From contig JBOEGO010000031.1 in assembly GCA_050633465.1 (NCBI GenBank), positions 1 to 64,000 of the forward strand: a stretch of DNA of 64,000 nt. Direction: 5' to 3'. The notes under the pieces were generated by a model. The model did no database searches. It saw nothing but the letters and a program-made list of their open reading frames with translations, and was not told the origin of the DNA. Made by a program: the position numbers and the translations under genes. Positions 24,566 through 33,065 of the stretch are shown in pieces (the stretch's first letter is position 1; each line of letters starts with the position of its first letter). The stretch comes from UBA3069 sp050633465 (GTDB lineage Bacteria > Pseudomonadota > Alphaproteobacteria > Rhodobacterales > Rhodobacteraceae).

Positions 24566-25276
24566 ATGACCGATTTCCTGCTGATCCACGGTGCCGCCCA
24601 TGGCGCATGGTGCTGGCGCGATGTGATCCCCGCGTTGCAGACGCTGGGCCACAGTGCCCGCGCCATTGATCTGCCCGGGCATGGCGATGATAAAACCCCC
24701 TATACCAACGTGACGCTGGATGCCTATCGCGATGCCATTCTGGCCGCAATTGACACGCCCGTCACGCTGGTCGGGCATTCCATGGGCGGCTATCCCATCA
24801 CCGCAGCGGCAGAATCCGCACCGGATAAAATCGAACGGCTGGTTTACCTATGCGCCTATGTCCCCGCCCCCGGCCTGTCGCTGGCCCAGCGCCGGATGCA
24901 GGCCGCACAACAGCCGCTGTTGCCCGCGATCCGCATGGCTGATGACCGCAAGGGCTGGACCGTCGCCCCCGATATGATCGAACCGCTGTTCTATCACGAC
25001 TGCCCGCCCGAAACGCTGGCCTATGCCGCGCCGCGCCTCTGCGTTCAGGCAACACAGCCCACCGCCGTTCCCGTGCCAACCACAGCCCGTTATGACAGCG
25101 TGCCGCGCCATTACATCCGCTGCACCGATGACCGCACCATACCGCCGGACTTTCAGGCCGAAATGGTGCAGGACTGGCCCAATGGCACCGTCCATTCTAT
25201 GGATACCGCGCATTCGCCCTTTTTCGCCGACCCCGACGGGCTGGCGGGGCTATTGAACACAATATCAAAGGGGTAG
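24566..25276 (+). CDS. Alpha/beta hydrolase within the pca operon
   Basis: A 236-residue hydrolase resembling methyl-esterases and pyrethroid-hydrolase-like proteins. It starts MTDFLLIHGAAHGAWCWRDV, where HGAAHGAWCW is the family oxyanion motif, then has the nucleophile Ser in LVGHSMGGYPITA, and the C-terminal His in MDTAHSPFFADPD. It starts 66 bases after pcaG and ends 4 bases before pcaB, so it is an operon member, but it is not one of the standard pca enzymes. It may release an aromatic acid from an ester for the pathway; this is inferred from position only. Confidence 0.88.
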   Translation: MTDFLLIHGAAHGAWCWRDVIPALQTLGHSARAIDLPGHGDDKTPYTNVTLDAYRDAILAAIDTPVTLVGHSMGGYPITAAAESAPDKIERLVYLCAYVPAPGLSLAQRRMQAAQQPLLPAIRMADDRKGWTVAPDMIEPLFYHDCPPETLAYAAPRLCVQATQPTAVPVPTTARYDSVPRHYIRCTDDRTIPPDFQAEMVQDWPNGTVHSMDTAHSPFFADPDGLAGLLNTISKG

Positions 25277-25280
25277 ACCC

Positions 25281-26624
25281 ATGGCCGCATCGGTTTTCGA
25301 CAGTCAGCAATTCACCCGCCTTTTCCCCACCGCCGAGGTGGGCAAACTGTTCACCGACACAGCCGAGATCCGCGCCATGATGCTGGTCGAGGGGGCGCTG
25401 GCCCGTGTGCAGGGCAACCTTGGAGTGATCCCCGAAACGGCGGCGGCGTTCCTGCATCGTGCATCGATGGAAATACAGGTTGATCCGGCGGGCCTGGCTG
25501 ATCCGACGGGCGTAAACGGTGTCAGCGTTCCGGGCCTGATCGCCGCCATGCGCAAGGCACTAGAGGCACCGGAGCATGCGCAATTCCTGCACTGGGGCGC
25601 GACATCGCAGGATATCATGGATACGGGCCAGATGCTGCGTATCCGCCAGATGCTGAACCACCATGAAACCGCGCTGCGCGAAACCATCCGTGCGCTAGGC
25701 ACCATGGCGGCGCAACATGCCGACACGCCGATGGCGGCACGCACCTATGGCCAGTTCGCCACGGGCACCAGTTTTGGCGCGGTCATCGCGGGCTGGGGCG
25801 CGCCGCTGTTGGGGCTTCTGGGCGAAATGAAAGGCTTACGCGAACGGGTGTTATGGGTGTCGCTGTCGGGCGCATCGGGCACTGGTGCGGCGCTGGGCGC
25901 ACAGGCCGCGCAAACCCGCGCCGAACTGGCGCTGGCCCTGGGCCTGCATGACCCGCAACGCAGCTGGCATTCGGATCGCAGCCCCATCATGGCGCTGGCC
26001 GACTGGCTGACCCGTCTGTCCGTGGCGCTGGCCAAGATGGGCGAGGACCTGACCATCATGGTGCAATCCGGCGTGGGCGAGGTGACGCTGGGCGGCGCGG
26101 GCGGATCATCGACCATGCCGCAAAAACAAAACCCTGTGGCCCCGTCGGCCATGGTGGCGCTGGCGCGGCAATCCGTGGGGTTGAACGCGATATTGCAAGG
26201 CGCGGGCATCCACCGCCAACAACGCGACGGCGCGGCGTGGTTCACCGAATGGCTGACCCTGCCGCAACTGTGCCTGTCGGCCACATCGGCCCTGATCCGC
26301 GCACAGGAACTGGCGGGCAATATCGCCCCCGATCGCGCGGCCATGGTGGCCCCGCTCGACACGGGGCTGGGCCTGATCCACGCCGAGGCCCTGTCGTTCC
26401 GGCTGGCCGGGTCCCTGCCCCGCCCCGATGCGCAGGCCGCCATCAAAACCCTGTGCAAACAGGCGATGGCAACCGATACGCCGCTAAAAACCCTGGCGGC
26501 GCAGGCATACCCAGATATCGACACATCCGATATTTTCGACCCGGCGCAGCAGATGGGCCATGCCCCCGATGACGCCCGCGCCTTTGCCGTTTTGGCGCAA
26601 GCTGTGTCAGCAATGCGCAGCTAG
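25281..26624 (+). CDS. pcaB: 3-carboxy-cis,cis-muconate cycloisomerase
   Basis: Lactonises 3-carboxymuconate to 4-carboxymuconolactone. The 447-residue fumarase/aspartase-superfamily protein carries HWGATSQDIMDTGQMLRI and the signature GGSSTMPQKQNPVAPSAM, and also AARTYGQFATGTSFGAVIAG. The start ATG follows AAAGGGG. It is the last catabolic gene of this operon; the MFS gene begins 75 bases later. Length is normal for bacterial PcaB. Confidence 0.95.
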   Translation: MAASVFDSQQFTRLFPTAEVGKLFTDTAEIRAMMLVEGALARVQGNLGVIPETAAAFLHRASMEIQVDPAGLADPTGVNGVSVPGLIAAMRKALEAPEHAQFLHWGATSQDIMDTGQMLRIRQMLNHHETALRETIRALGTMAAQHADTPMAARTYGQFATGTSFGAVIAGWGAPLLGLLGEMKGLRERVLWVSLSGASGTGAALGAQAAQTRAELALALGLHDPQRSWHSDRSPIMALADWLTRLSVALAKMGEDLTIMVQSGVGEVTLGGAGGSSTMPQKQNPVAPSAMVALARQSVGLNAILQGAGIHRQQRDGAAWFTEWLTLPQLCLSATSALIRAQELAGNIAPDRAAMVAPLDTGLGLIHAEALSFRLAGSLPRPDAQAAIKTLCKQAMATDTPLKTLAAQAYPDIDTSDIFDPAQQMGHAPDDARAFAVLAQAVSAMRS

Positions 26625-26699
26625 GGGACGATTACGCCTTCACGGCGGCGGGCGCGGCCCATAGGTTGCGCCCGAAACCACCCCGTGAAAGCGCATAAA

Positions 26700-27908
26700 A
26701 TGACCCGCCTGCCCGTATTCGTGATCGTGATGACCGTGGTGATCGACGCCATGGGGATCGGGCTGATCATTCCCGTTCTGCCCGATTTAATACGCGAGGT
26801 CACAGGTCAGGACCTGGCCCATGCCGCGATCTGGGGCGGGGTGCTGGAAACCGTGTTCGCGGTGATGCAGTTCCTGTTCGCGCCCATGCTGGGGTCACTG
26901 TCGGATGCCAAGGGGCGCAGGCCCGTATTGTTGGTTTCGCTGGTCGTTGTGGCCCTTGTTTACGGGATGATGGCCGTGGCCGGAACCATGTGGTTGCTGT
27001 TGGCGGCACGCATTTTCGGCGGCATCGCATCGGCCACCCATGCCACCGCTGCCGCCTATATGGCCGATATTTCCGCCCCCCATGAAAAGGCCGCGCGGTT
27101 CGGGTTGATCGGGGCGGGGTTTGGCATCGGCTTTGTGCTGGGTCCGGCCTTTGGCGGGTTGCTGGCCGAATTCGGCACCCGCGCACCGTTCTGGGCGGCA
27201 GGCGGGCTGGCGTTGGCCAATGCCGCCCTGGGCTATTTCGTGCTGTCGGAAACCGTGACCGACCGCATCCGCCGTTCGTTTTCATGGCGGCGCGCCAATC
27301 CGTTGTCGGCCTTTTTCGACATCAGCCGCATCAAAGGGGCCGCACCGCTGCTGGGGGTGATTTTCCTGTATCACGTGTCCACCGCCGTTTACCCCGCCAT
27401 CTGGCCGTTTTTCACCGGCGAAATGTTTGGCTGGTCGCCCGCCATGATCGGCGCGTCGCTGGCGGTTTACGGCGTGTCGCTGGCGGTGACGCAGGGGGCA
27501 TTGGTCGCGCCCACCATCCGCATTCTGGGCGATCGGGGTGCGGTGATGCTGGGCCTGCTGCTGGAACTGATGGCGCTGGTGATCCTTGGGTTTATCACCA
27601 GCGGCACCCTGTTGATGTGGCTGATTCCGCTGTTGGGGCTGGCGGGGATCGGGTTGCCCGCCTTGCAGGGCATCACCTCGCGGATGATCGCCGATGACAT
27701 GCAGGGGACGTTGCAGGGGGTCCAGACCTCGCTTGCGTCACTGGCGATGATCATCACACCATTGGTGGCGACGCAGGTGTTTGCCGCCTTTAGCCACGCG
27801 GGGGCCACGCCCTATCTGCCCGGCGCCCCGTTTCTGGTGTCGGCCGCGTTGATGGTTCTGGCGATCATCGCCTATTTACGTGCGCTGAAACGCAATACCG
27901 TTGCGTAA
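26700..27908 (+). CDS. MFS transporter, TetA-type family
   Basis: A 402-residue inner-membrane protein with twelve predicted hydrophobic segments. The N-terminus VFVIVMTVVIDAMGIGLIIP and the loop SLSDAKGRRPVLLVSLVVV (G-x(3)-D-x(2)-G-R-R-P) place it with TetA-like drug:proton antiporters, and the TM5 region GFGIGFVLGPAFGGLLAEFG supports this. The ATG at 26700 is the better start; a GTG five codons upstream has no ribosome-binding site. Lying downstream of pcaB it could export toxic aromatics, or be unrelated; the substrate is not readable. Confidence 0.9.
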   Translation: MTRLPVFVIVMTVVIDAMGIGLIIPVLPDLIREVTGQDLAHAAIWGGVLETVFAVMQFLFAPMLGSLSDAKGRRPVLLVSLVVVALVYGMMAVAGTMWLLLAARIFGGIASATHATAAAYMADISAPHEKAARFGLIGAGFGIGFVLGPAFGGLLAEFGTRAPFWAAGGLALANAALGYFVLSETVTDRIRRSFSWRRANPLSAFFDISRIKGAAPLLGVIFLYHVSTAVYPAIWPFFTGEMFGWSPAMIGASLAVYGVSLAVTQGALVAPTIRILGDRGAVMLGLLLELMALVILGFITSGTLLMWLIPLLGLAGIGLPALQGITSRMIADDMQGTLQGVQTSLASLAMIITPLVATQVFAAFSHAGATPYLPGAPFLVSAALMVLAIIAYLRALKRNTVA

Positions 27909-28007
27909 TTTCGCCAAACGGAATTCATTTTCGCACTTGAGGAAAACCTGCCCCAAGGGCATCTTTGCGCCCGACCAATAGGCCCATTGCCCACCGGAGG
28001 AACACCC

Positions 28008-29096
28008 ATGACCACGATCAAAGCAGCCGTTTGCCGCGAACACGGCGCCCCCCTGACCATCGAAGAGGTCGAATTGCGCGGCCCCGAACTGGGCGAGATC
28101 GAGGTAGACATGCACGCCGTCGCGATCTGCCATTCCGATATTTCCTATTGGCAGGGCGGGTTCGGCGGGCAACTGCCAGCCGTCTTTGGCCACGAGGCCG
28201 CAGGCAAGGTCACCGCCATCGGCGCGGGCGTGCGCGGGTTCGAGGTGGGCGATACCGTCTGCGTGACCCTGATTCGCGCCTGCGGCACCTGCGACAGCTG
28301 CGGCACCGGCCACCCTGCCACCTGCGAAACCCCCTATAACGAGGCCAAAGGCCCGCTGTCCCTGCCTGATGGCGGCGCCCTGTCGCAGGGGCTGGCCTGT
28401 GGCGCATTCGCCGAACGGGTCGTGGTGGACCAATCCCAAGTGGTGAAAATCCCCTCGGATGTGAAGATGGAGGTGGCTTCCCTGCTGTCCTGCGGCGTCA
28501 TCACCGGCGTTGGTGCCGCAGTCAAAGCCGCCAATATCCGCGCCGGTCAGGATGTTGTGGTGATCGGCGCAGGCGGTGTTGGCCTGAACGCCATTCAGGG
28601 CGCACGCATCGCGGGCGCACGTCGCATCATCGCCGTCGATATGAACGCCGAGAAACTGGAGGTCGCCAAGGAATTCGGCGCAACCGACGGTGTTCTGGCC
28701 GAGGGCAAACCCTTTGCCGAGGTCAAGAAAATCCTGGGTCGCGGGGCCGATGCGGTGCTGGTCACCGTGGGCGTTGCCGCCGTTTATGACAGCGCCCCGC
28801 GTTATCTGGCCACGGGTGGCCGCGTGATCATGGTGGGGATGCCGCATTTCGGGCAAAACGCCACCTATTCGCCGCTCATCATGGCCAATGCGGGCCAAGG
28901 GATCGAAGGCACAATGATGGGTGACACCGTGATCAAGAAGGACATCCCCTGGATGGTCGATCTGTATCAGCAGGGCCGCCTGAAACTGGACGAACTGATT
29001 TCGGGCCGCTGGACGCTGGACCAGATCAACGAAGCGATCGAGGACACCAAATCCGGCGCGGCACGCCGCAATGTGATCATCCTGAAAGACGCCTGA
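28008..29096 (+). CDS. Zinc-dependent alcohol dehydrogenase (MDR superfamily)
   Basis: A 362-residue NAD(P)-dependent medium-chain dehydrogenase. Catalytic-zinc residues lie in AICHSDISYW and FGHEAAGKVTAIGAGV; the structural zinc site is CGTCDSCGTGHPATC; the coenzyme site is VVVIGAGGVGLNAIQGA. The ATG at 28008 follows GGAGGAACACCC, an excellent ribosome-binding site. It is transcribed separately from or at the end of the pca/MFS group. A role in oxidising an aromatic alcohol, or formaldehyde released by the P450 further on, is possible but not shown. Confidence 0.92.
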   Translation: MTTIKAAVCREHGAPLTIEEVELRGPELGEIEVDMHAVAICHSDISYWQGGFGGQLPAVFGHEAAGKVTAIGAGVRGFEVGDTVCVTLIRACGTCDSCGTGHPATCETPYNEAKGPLSLPDGGALSQGLACGAFAERVVVDQSQVVKIPSDVKMEVASLLSCGVITGVGAAVKAANIRAGQDVVVIGAGGVGLNAIQGARIAGARRIIAVDMNAEKLEVAKEFGATDGVLAEGKPFAEVKKILGRGADAVLVTVGVAAVYDSAPRYLATGGRVIMVGMPHFGQNATYSPLIMANAGQGIEGTMMGDTVIKKDIPWMVDLYQQGRLKLDELISGRWTLDQINEAIEDTKSGAARRNVIILKDA

Positions 29097-29109
29097 TCCT
29101 TAGGCTCCT

Positions 29110-29141
29110 CAGGCGCGGCGGCAACACCGCTGCCGCGCCTG
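29110..29141 (+). terminator. Strong hairpin after the alcohol dehydrogenase gene
   Basis: CAGGCGCGGC (29110-29119) and GCCGCGCCTG (29132-29141) form a perfect 10-bp stem with a 12-nt loop, 13 bases past the stop. There is no T-run, so termination would be partial or rho-assisted. Confidence 0.4.
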
Positions 29142-29257
29142 CCCTGCCGGCCCTTGAAACCTGCGCCAAAAGCCATCATTCTAATACATGTTATATCCGC
29201 CTCGCCGTTTGGCAAAGGCAGTGCTAAAAACCCGAAAAGCGATCAGGTATTCCAAAC

Positions 29258-29605
29258 GTGAACATACAATCCCCACCGGCCCCCCCATCAGAAATGGCCC
29301 GCAACGCGCAAAGCGCCGCCGCCTATCTGAAAACGCTGGCCCACGAGGGGCGTTTGATGATCCTGTGCCACCTTGGTTCGGGTGAAAAATCTGTGGGCGA
29401 ACTGGAATCCCTGCTGGAAATCCGTCAGGCCGCGGTCAGCCAGATGCTGGCCCGCCTGCGCGAAGAGGGGCTGGTGACCACGCGCCGCGATGGCAAAACC
29501 ATTTTCTATAGCCTGGCGGATGACAAAACCAATCAGGTGATCCAGCTGCTGTATAATCTGTTCTGCGCGCCCGCCGATGCTGGCCCGTCCGCCACGGGCT
29601 GCTGA
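29258..29605 (+). CDS. ArsR/SmtB-family regulator with SqrR/BigR-type cysteines
   Basis: A 115-residue winged-helix repressor. LKTLAHEGRLMILCHLGSGE, then VGELESLLEIRQAAVSQMLA and LREEGLVTTRRDGKTIFYSL give the ArsR core. Counting from the GTG start, cysteines lie at 37 (helix 2, ILCHLG) and 103 (helix 5, LFCAP), a spacing of 66 that equals the Cys pair of the persulfide sensors SqrR and BigR. The metal site ELCVCDL of classical ArsR is missing. So reactive sulfur rather than arsenic is the likely signal. No sulfide oxidation gene is adjacent. The ATG at codon 13 is an alternative start. Confidence 0.85.
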   Translation: MNIQSPPAPPSEMARNAQSAAAYLKTLAHEGRLMILCHLGSGEKSVGELESLLEIRQAAVSQMLARLREEGLVTTRRDGKTIFYSLADDKTNQVIQLLYNLFCAPADAGPSATGC

Positions 29606-29615
29606 TCGACCTGCG

Positions 29616-30527
29616 TCAACCGCCCTGATCCGCCCGATCCAACCCCGCCGCGATCTGCCCGATCTGGCCGCGCAACCATTTGTGCATGGCCGAAGCATGG
29701 GTGCGCCCCGTCCAATACAGATCAATCCCGAATGGCGCGGGAAACGGGCACCCCACCACCGCCACGCCTGCGCCGAACACCCGCGCCGTGCGGGTTGGCA
29801 CCGTGCCCACCAGATCGGTCCCGATCAGGATGTCGGGCAGGTTGGCGGGGCTTGGCACCTCTATCACTGTATTCGGGTGCAGGCCTGCCTCCTCCATCTG
29901 TTCCAGATAGGCGGATCGCCAGTTGCCACCATAGGTCACCATGGCATGGGGCGCGGCGGTGAACTCTGCCATGCTCATCGCGCCCTTTGGCGCACGGGCC
30001 GCATCCATGACGCAGACGTAATGATCCGCCAGCAACCGCCGCCCGTAAAACCCCGCATCGTCAATGCGCACCGGCCCGATCAACAGATCGCTTTCGCCTC
30101 GGTTCAACTGTTCCTTGCCCCGTGATGTCGATGACAAGACATGCAGCCGCAGCCCCGGTGCCTGTGCGCGCAGCAACCGCACCAGTGGCGGCAGGATCGT
30201 CACCCGCTCGTAATAATTGCAACTGATCCGCACCTCGGCCTGTGCCTGCGCCGGATCGAACCCGCGCGGTTCCGACAGGGCGACGAAATCATCCAGCATC
30301 CGTGCCGTGGCGACCACGATTTCCTCGCAGCGGTCCGTCGCGACCACACCGCCGCCCTGACGCACGAACAATGGATCGCCAAAGGCGCGGCGCAGCCTGT
30401 CAATCGTATAGCTGACAGTGGATTGCGTCACGCCCAACCCTTCGGCAGCGCGGGAAAACGACCCATGCGCATGGACCAGACGCAACACGCGCAGCGCGGC
30501 AAAATCGGTGGCTAAGGGATCGGTCAT
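29616..30527 (-). CDS. LysR-family transcriptional regulator
   Basis: A 303-residue LTTR. The DNA-binding part reads LRLVHAHGSFSRAAEGLGVT followed by QSTVSYTIDRLRRAFGDPLF, with an effector-binding domain after it. It begins at an ATG ending at 30527 and is divergent from the P450 gene, with a candidate T-x(n)-A type box (30548-30562) between them. It converges on the ArsR gene with 10 bases spacing. LTTRs usually control the gene they face, so the P450 and the following binding-protein gene are the probable targets, with an aromatic co-inducer. This is inference from layout. Confidence 0.92.
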   Translation of the reverse strand: MTDPLATDFAALRVLRLVHAHGSFSRAAEGLGVTQSTVSYTIDRLRRAFGDPLFVRQGGGVVATDRCEEIVVATARMLDDFVALSEPRGFDPAQAQAEVRISCNYYERVTILPPLVRLLRAQAPGLRLHVLSSTSRGKEQLNRGESDLLIGPVRIDDAGFYGRRLLADHYVCVMDAARAPKGAMSMAEFTAAPHAMVTYGGNWRSAYLEQMEEAGLHPNTVIEVPSPANLPDILIGTDLVGTVPTRTARVFGAGVAVVGCPFPAPFGIDLYWTGRTHASAMHKWLRGQIGQIAAGLDRADQGG

Positions 30528-30547
30528 GGCATCCTCTGGCTAATACT

Positions 30548-30562
30548 ATCGAAATATCCGAT
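30548..30562. promoter_or_regulatory. Candidate LysR-type box between the LysR and P450 genes
   Basis: The arms ATCGAA and TCCGAT (30548-30562) are inverted with one mismatch and 3 bases between, in the size range of LTTR recognition boxes. It lies 20 bases from the LysR start and 84 bases from the P450 start. No binding data can be inferred beyond position. Confidence 0.35.
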
Positions 30563-30645
30563 TGGGCGGATCAAATCCATCAGATTGTCAGATAGTGAAA
30601 CCCCGCCTACCCTACCCTTCCACTATCAGGAGGGGAGGCCTGACC

Positions 30646-31848
30646 GTGACCAACACAGCCGCCATAGATGCGCCACTTGCGCCGTTGAATGACCGGATCA
30701 CCATCCAGCAACTGACCCATGACCCCTATCCGGTCTATGCACAGATGCGGGCGAACACACCCGTTCTAAGGGTCAAATCGCTGGGCCGCACCCTGTTGAC
30801 CCGCGCTGCAGATACGAAATTCGTCAAGGACAACCCCGGCCTGTTTTCCGCGAATGACCCGAACACCCCGATGGAGCGCGCCTTTCGTGCCCATACATTG
30901 ATGCGCAAGGACGGGGCCGCCCATCAGGCCGAACGCGGCGCGATGGCCCCTTCATTCACCGCCCGCAATATCAAAAATTGCTGGGAACCGATCTATACCA
31001 AGATCGCCGAACAATACGTGGCCGCCCTGCCGCGTGACGGGGTGGTGGACCTGTTCCCCACACTTGCTGGCCCCTTTGCTGCGCGTTGCCTGACACATCT
31101 GCTGGGCTTTCCCGAAGCAAGCGATGACGACATGCAACGCTGGTCACAGATCCTGATTGATGGCGCGGGCAATTTCGGCTGGTCCGACGCGCTGTTTGCC
31201 GAATGCGACAAGGCCAATGATGAAATGGATGCGCTGTTTGCCAGTGCCGCCAAACGCCTGCGCGCCGATCCTGATCAATCCGCCCTGTCGGTCATGGTCA
31301 ACGCCGACGATCCCATCGCGCAATCGCAAATCTGGTCCAATATCAAAATCGCCATCGGCGGCGGCATCAACGAACCCCGCGATGCCCTGTTGACCATCGT
31401 CTATGGCCTGCTGTCCAACCCAGACCAATTCGCCGCCTGCAAGGAAAACGCCATGTGGATGCAAGCCTTCGACGAAGGCGTGCGCTGGGTCGCCCCCATT
31501 CAGGTGTCATCGCGGCTGGTCACCGCAGACACCGAATTGCGCGGTTTCCTGATTCCAAAAGGCGACACCGTGATGACCATTCAGGCCTCGGCCAATTGGG
31601 ACGAGGACATATACGGCAGCACCGGCCACCTGTTCAACATCCACCGGGACAAGGCGCAGCATCAGGCGTTCGGCAACGGGCCGCATTTTTGCCAAGGCAC
31701 CCATGTGGCGCGCCGGATGCTGGCCGATATCATGCTGCCAATGCTGTTTGACCGCTTTCCGAATATGTCTCTGGCGGACCCTGCGGCGGTGGATTTCTAC
31801 GGTTTCGGCTTTCGCGGGCCGCGCCATTTGCCCGTGCGGCTGAACTGA
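30646..31848 (+). CDS. Cytochrome P450, GcoA/CYP255-like
   Basis: A 400-residue soluble haem monooxygenase. The haem-binding loop is FGNGPHFCQGTHVARRM with axial Cys349. The ExxR motif is in FDEGVRW. The I-helix reads AIGGGINEPRDALL and so lacks the usual acid-Thr pair; the C-terminus is DFYGFGFRGPRHLPV. Both features resemble GcoA (CYP255A), which demethylates guaiacol. The GTG start at 30646 is chosen because of AGGAGGGGAGG before it. No ferredoxin or reductase gene is adjacent. Aryl-ether O-demethylation feeding the nearby pob/pca genes is plausible but inferred. Confidence 0.88.
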   Translation: MTNTAAIDAPLAPLNDRITIQQLTHDPYPVYAQMRANTPVLRVKSLGRTLLTRAADTKFVKDNPGLFSANDPNTPMERAFRAHTLMRKDGAAHQAERGAMAPSFTARNIKNCWEPIYTKIAEQYVAALPRDGVVDLFPTLAGPFAARCLTHLLGFPEASDDDMQRWSQILIDGAGNFGWSDALFAECDKANDEMDALFASAAKRLRADPDQSALSVMVNADDPIAQSQIWSNIKIAIGGGINEPRDALLTIVYGLLSNPDQFAACKENAMWMQAFDEGVRWVAPIQVSSRLVTADTELRGFLIPKGDTVMTIQASANWDEDIYGSTGHLFNIHRDKAQHQAFGNGPHFCQGTHVARRMLADIMLPMLFDRFPNMSLADPAAVDFYGFGFRGPRHLPVRLN

Positions 31849-31947
31849 CTGCTATCACCAATAACCTATTGTCCTTGCAGGGCCATTCCTTGCAAGATTG
31901 CAAAACAAAGCCGGAAAAACCGGCACATAAGGGAGGAACCACCACCA

Positions 31948-32985
31948 ATGAAACGTAGAACACTGATCCAATCGGTGGCAGGGGCGGCGCTTGCGCTGGG
32001 CCTGACTGGCACCGCATCGTTTGCGCAGGATGTAACCCTGCGGCTGCACCAATTCCTGCCGCCGCCCGCGACAGTGCCCAAACATATCCTGAAACCATGG
32101 GCCACAAGGGTCGAAGAGGCCGCAGGCGGCAAGCTGAAAATCGAGCACTACGATGCGATGTCGCTGGGCGGTCGCCCGCCAGATCTGATGGACCAGGCTG
32201 TGGATGGCGTGGCCGATATCATTATGACCGTGGTGGGCTATACCCCCGGGCGCTTCCCGAAAACCGAAGTGTTCGAACTTCCTTTTATGATGACCGACCC
32301 CGTTGCCACCTCGATGGCGTTTCAGGATCTGGTGGAAACCGACCTGCAAGACGGTGAATACAGCAACGTCAAGGTTCTGGGCGCATGGGTGCATGGCCCC
32401 GGCGTAATCCACACAAAGGATGGCGTGACCAAGCTGGAAGATCTGGAAGGCAAGAAATTGCGCGGCCCGACCCGCGTGATCTCCGATATGCTGGGCGAAT
32501 TGGGCGCAACCCCGGTTGGCATGCCCCTGCCCGCCATCCCCGAAGCCCTGTCCAAAGGCGTGATCGACGGCACCGTGATCCCGTGGGAGGTCACACCAGC
32601 CATCAAACTATCGGAACTGGTGGGCAACCACACCGAATTCGGCGGCAAAGAGGCGCTGTATACCGCGACCATCATCATGGTGATGAACAAAGCGAAATAC
32701 GACAGCCTACCCGACGATATCCGCGCCGCGATTGACACAGAATCGGGACAGAAACTGGCGCAATTCGCAGCCCGGGTCATGTATGACTATGACAAACCGG
32801 GGCGCAACATCGCCGAAAAGGCCGGCAACACCATCGTCACGCTGGACGAAGCCGAAGTCGCCCGCTGGAAAGCCAAAGCGACCCCCGTCATCGACCGCTG
32901 GGTCAAAGACATGGATGCCAAGGGCATCGACGGAATGGCCCTGATCGAACAAGCCAAAGGGTTGATCAAAAAGCACGGGGGCTAA
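31948..32985 (+). CDS. TRAP transporter solute-binding protein, DctP family
   Basis: A 345-residue periplasmic binding protein. The N-terminus MKRRTLIQSVAGAALALGL with ASFAQ is a Tat-like signal peptide. The mature part has TVPKHILKPWATRVEEAAGG, the DctP core segments ELPFMMTDP and KLRGPTRVISDMLGELGATP; the Arg in LRGPTR is the usual carboxylate ligand. No dctQ or dctM gene for the membrane subunits follows; a strong terminator ends the unit directly. It lies 99 bases after the P450 and probably shares its regulation. An aromatic carboxylate ligand is a guess. Confidence 0.9.
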   Translation: MKRRTLIQSVAGAALALGLTGTASFAQDVTLRLHQFLPPPATVPKHILKPWATRVEEAAGGKLKIEHYDAMSLGGRPPDLMDQAVDGVADIIMTVVGYTPGRFPKTEVFELPFMMTDPVATSMAFQDLVETDLQDGEYSNVKVLGAWVHGPGVIHTKDGVTKLEDLEGKKLRGPTRVISDMLGELGATPVGMPLPAIPEALSKGVIDGTVIPWEVTPAIKLSELVGNHTEFGGKEALYTATIIMVMNKAKYDSLPDDIRAAIDTESGQKLAQFAARVMYDYDKPGRNIAEKAGNTIVTLDEAEVARWKAKATPVIDRWVKDMDAKGIDGMALIEQAKGLIKKHGG

Positions 32986-33001
32986 GCGCAACCCGATAAA
33001 A

Positions 33002-33040
33002 CAAAAGGGCCGCCGGTTCATCCACGCGGCCCTTTTTTGT
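33002..33040 (+). terminator. Terminator after the TRAP binding-protein gene
   Basis: AAAAGGGCCGC (33003-33013) and GCGGCCCTTTT (33026-33036) form a perfect 11-bp stem that runs into a T-run. It lies 17 bases past the stop codon. Confidence 0.88.
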
Positions 33041-33041
33041 G

Positions 33042-33061
33042 GCTTGCCGCATGCGGCAAGC
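33042..33061. repeat. Perfect 20-bp palindrome
   Basis: GCTTGCCGCATGCGGCAAGC reads the same on both strands. It follows the terminator directly and opens a cluster of inverted repeats reaching to 33220. Confidence 0.75.
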
Positions 33062-33065
33062 GGGG

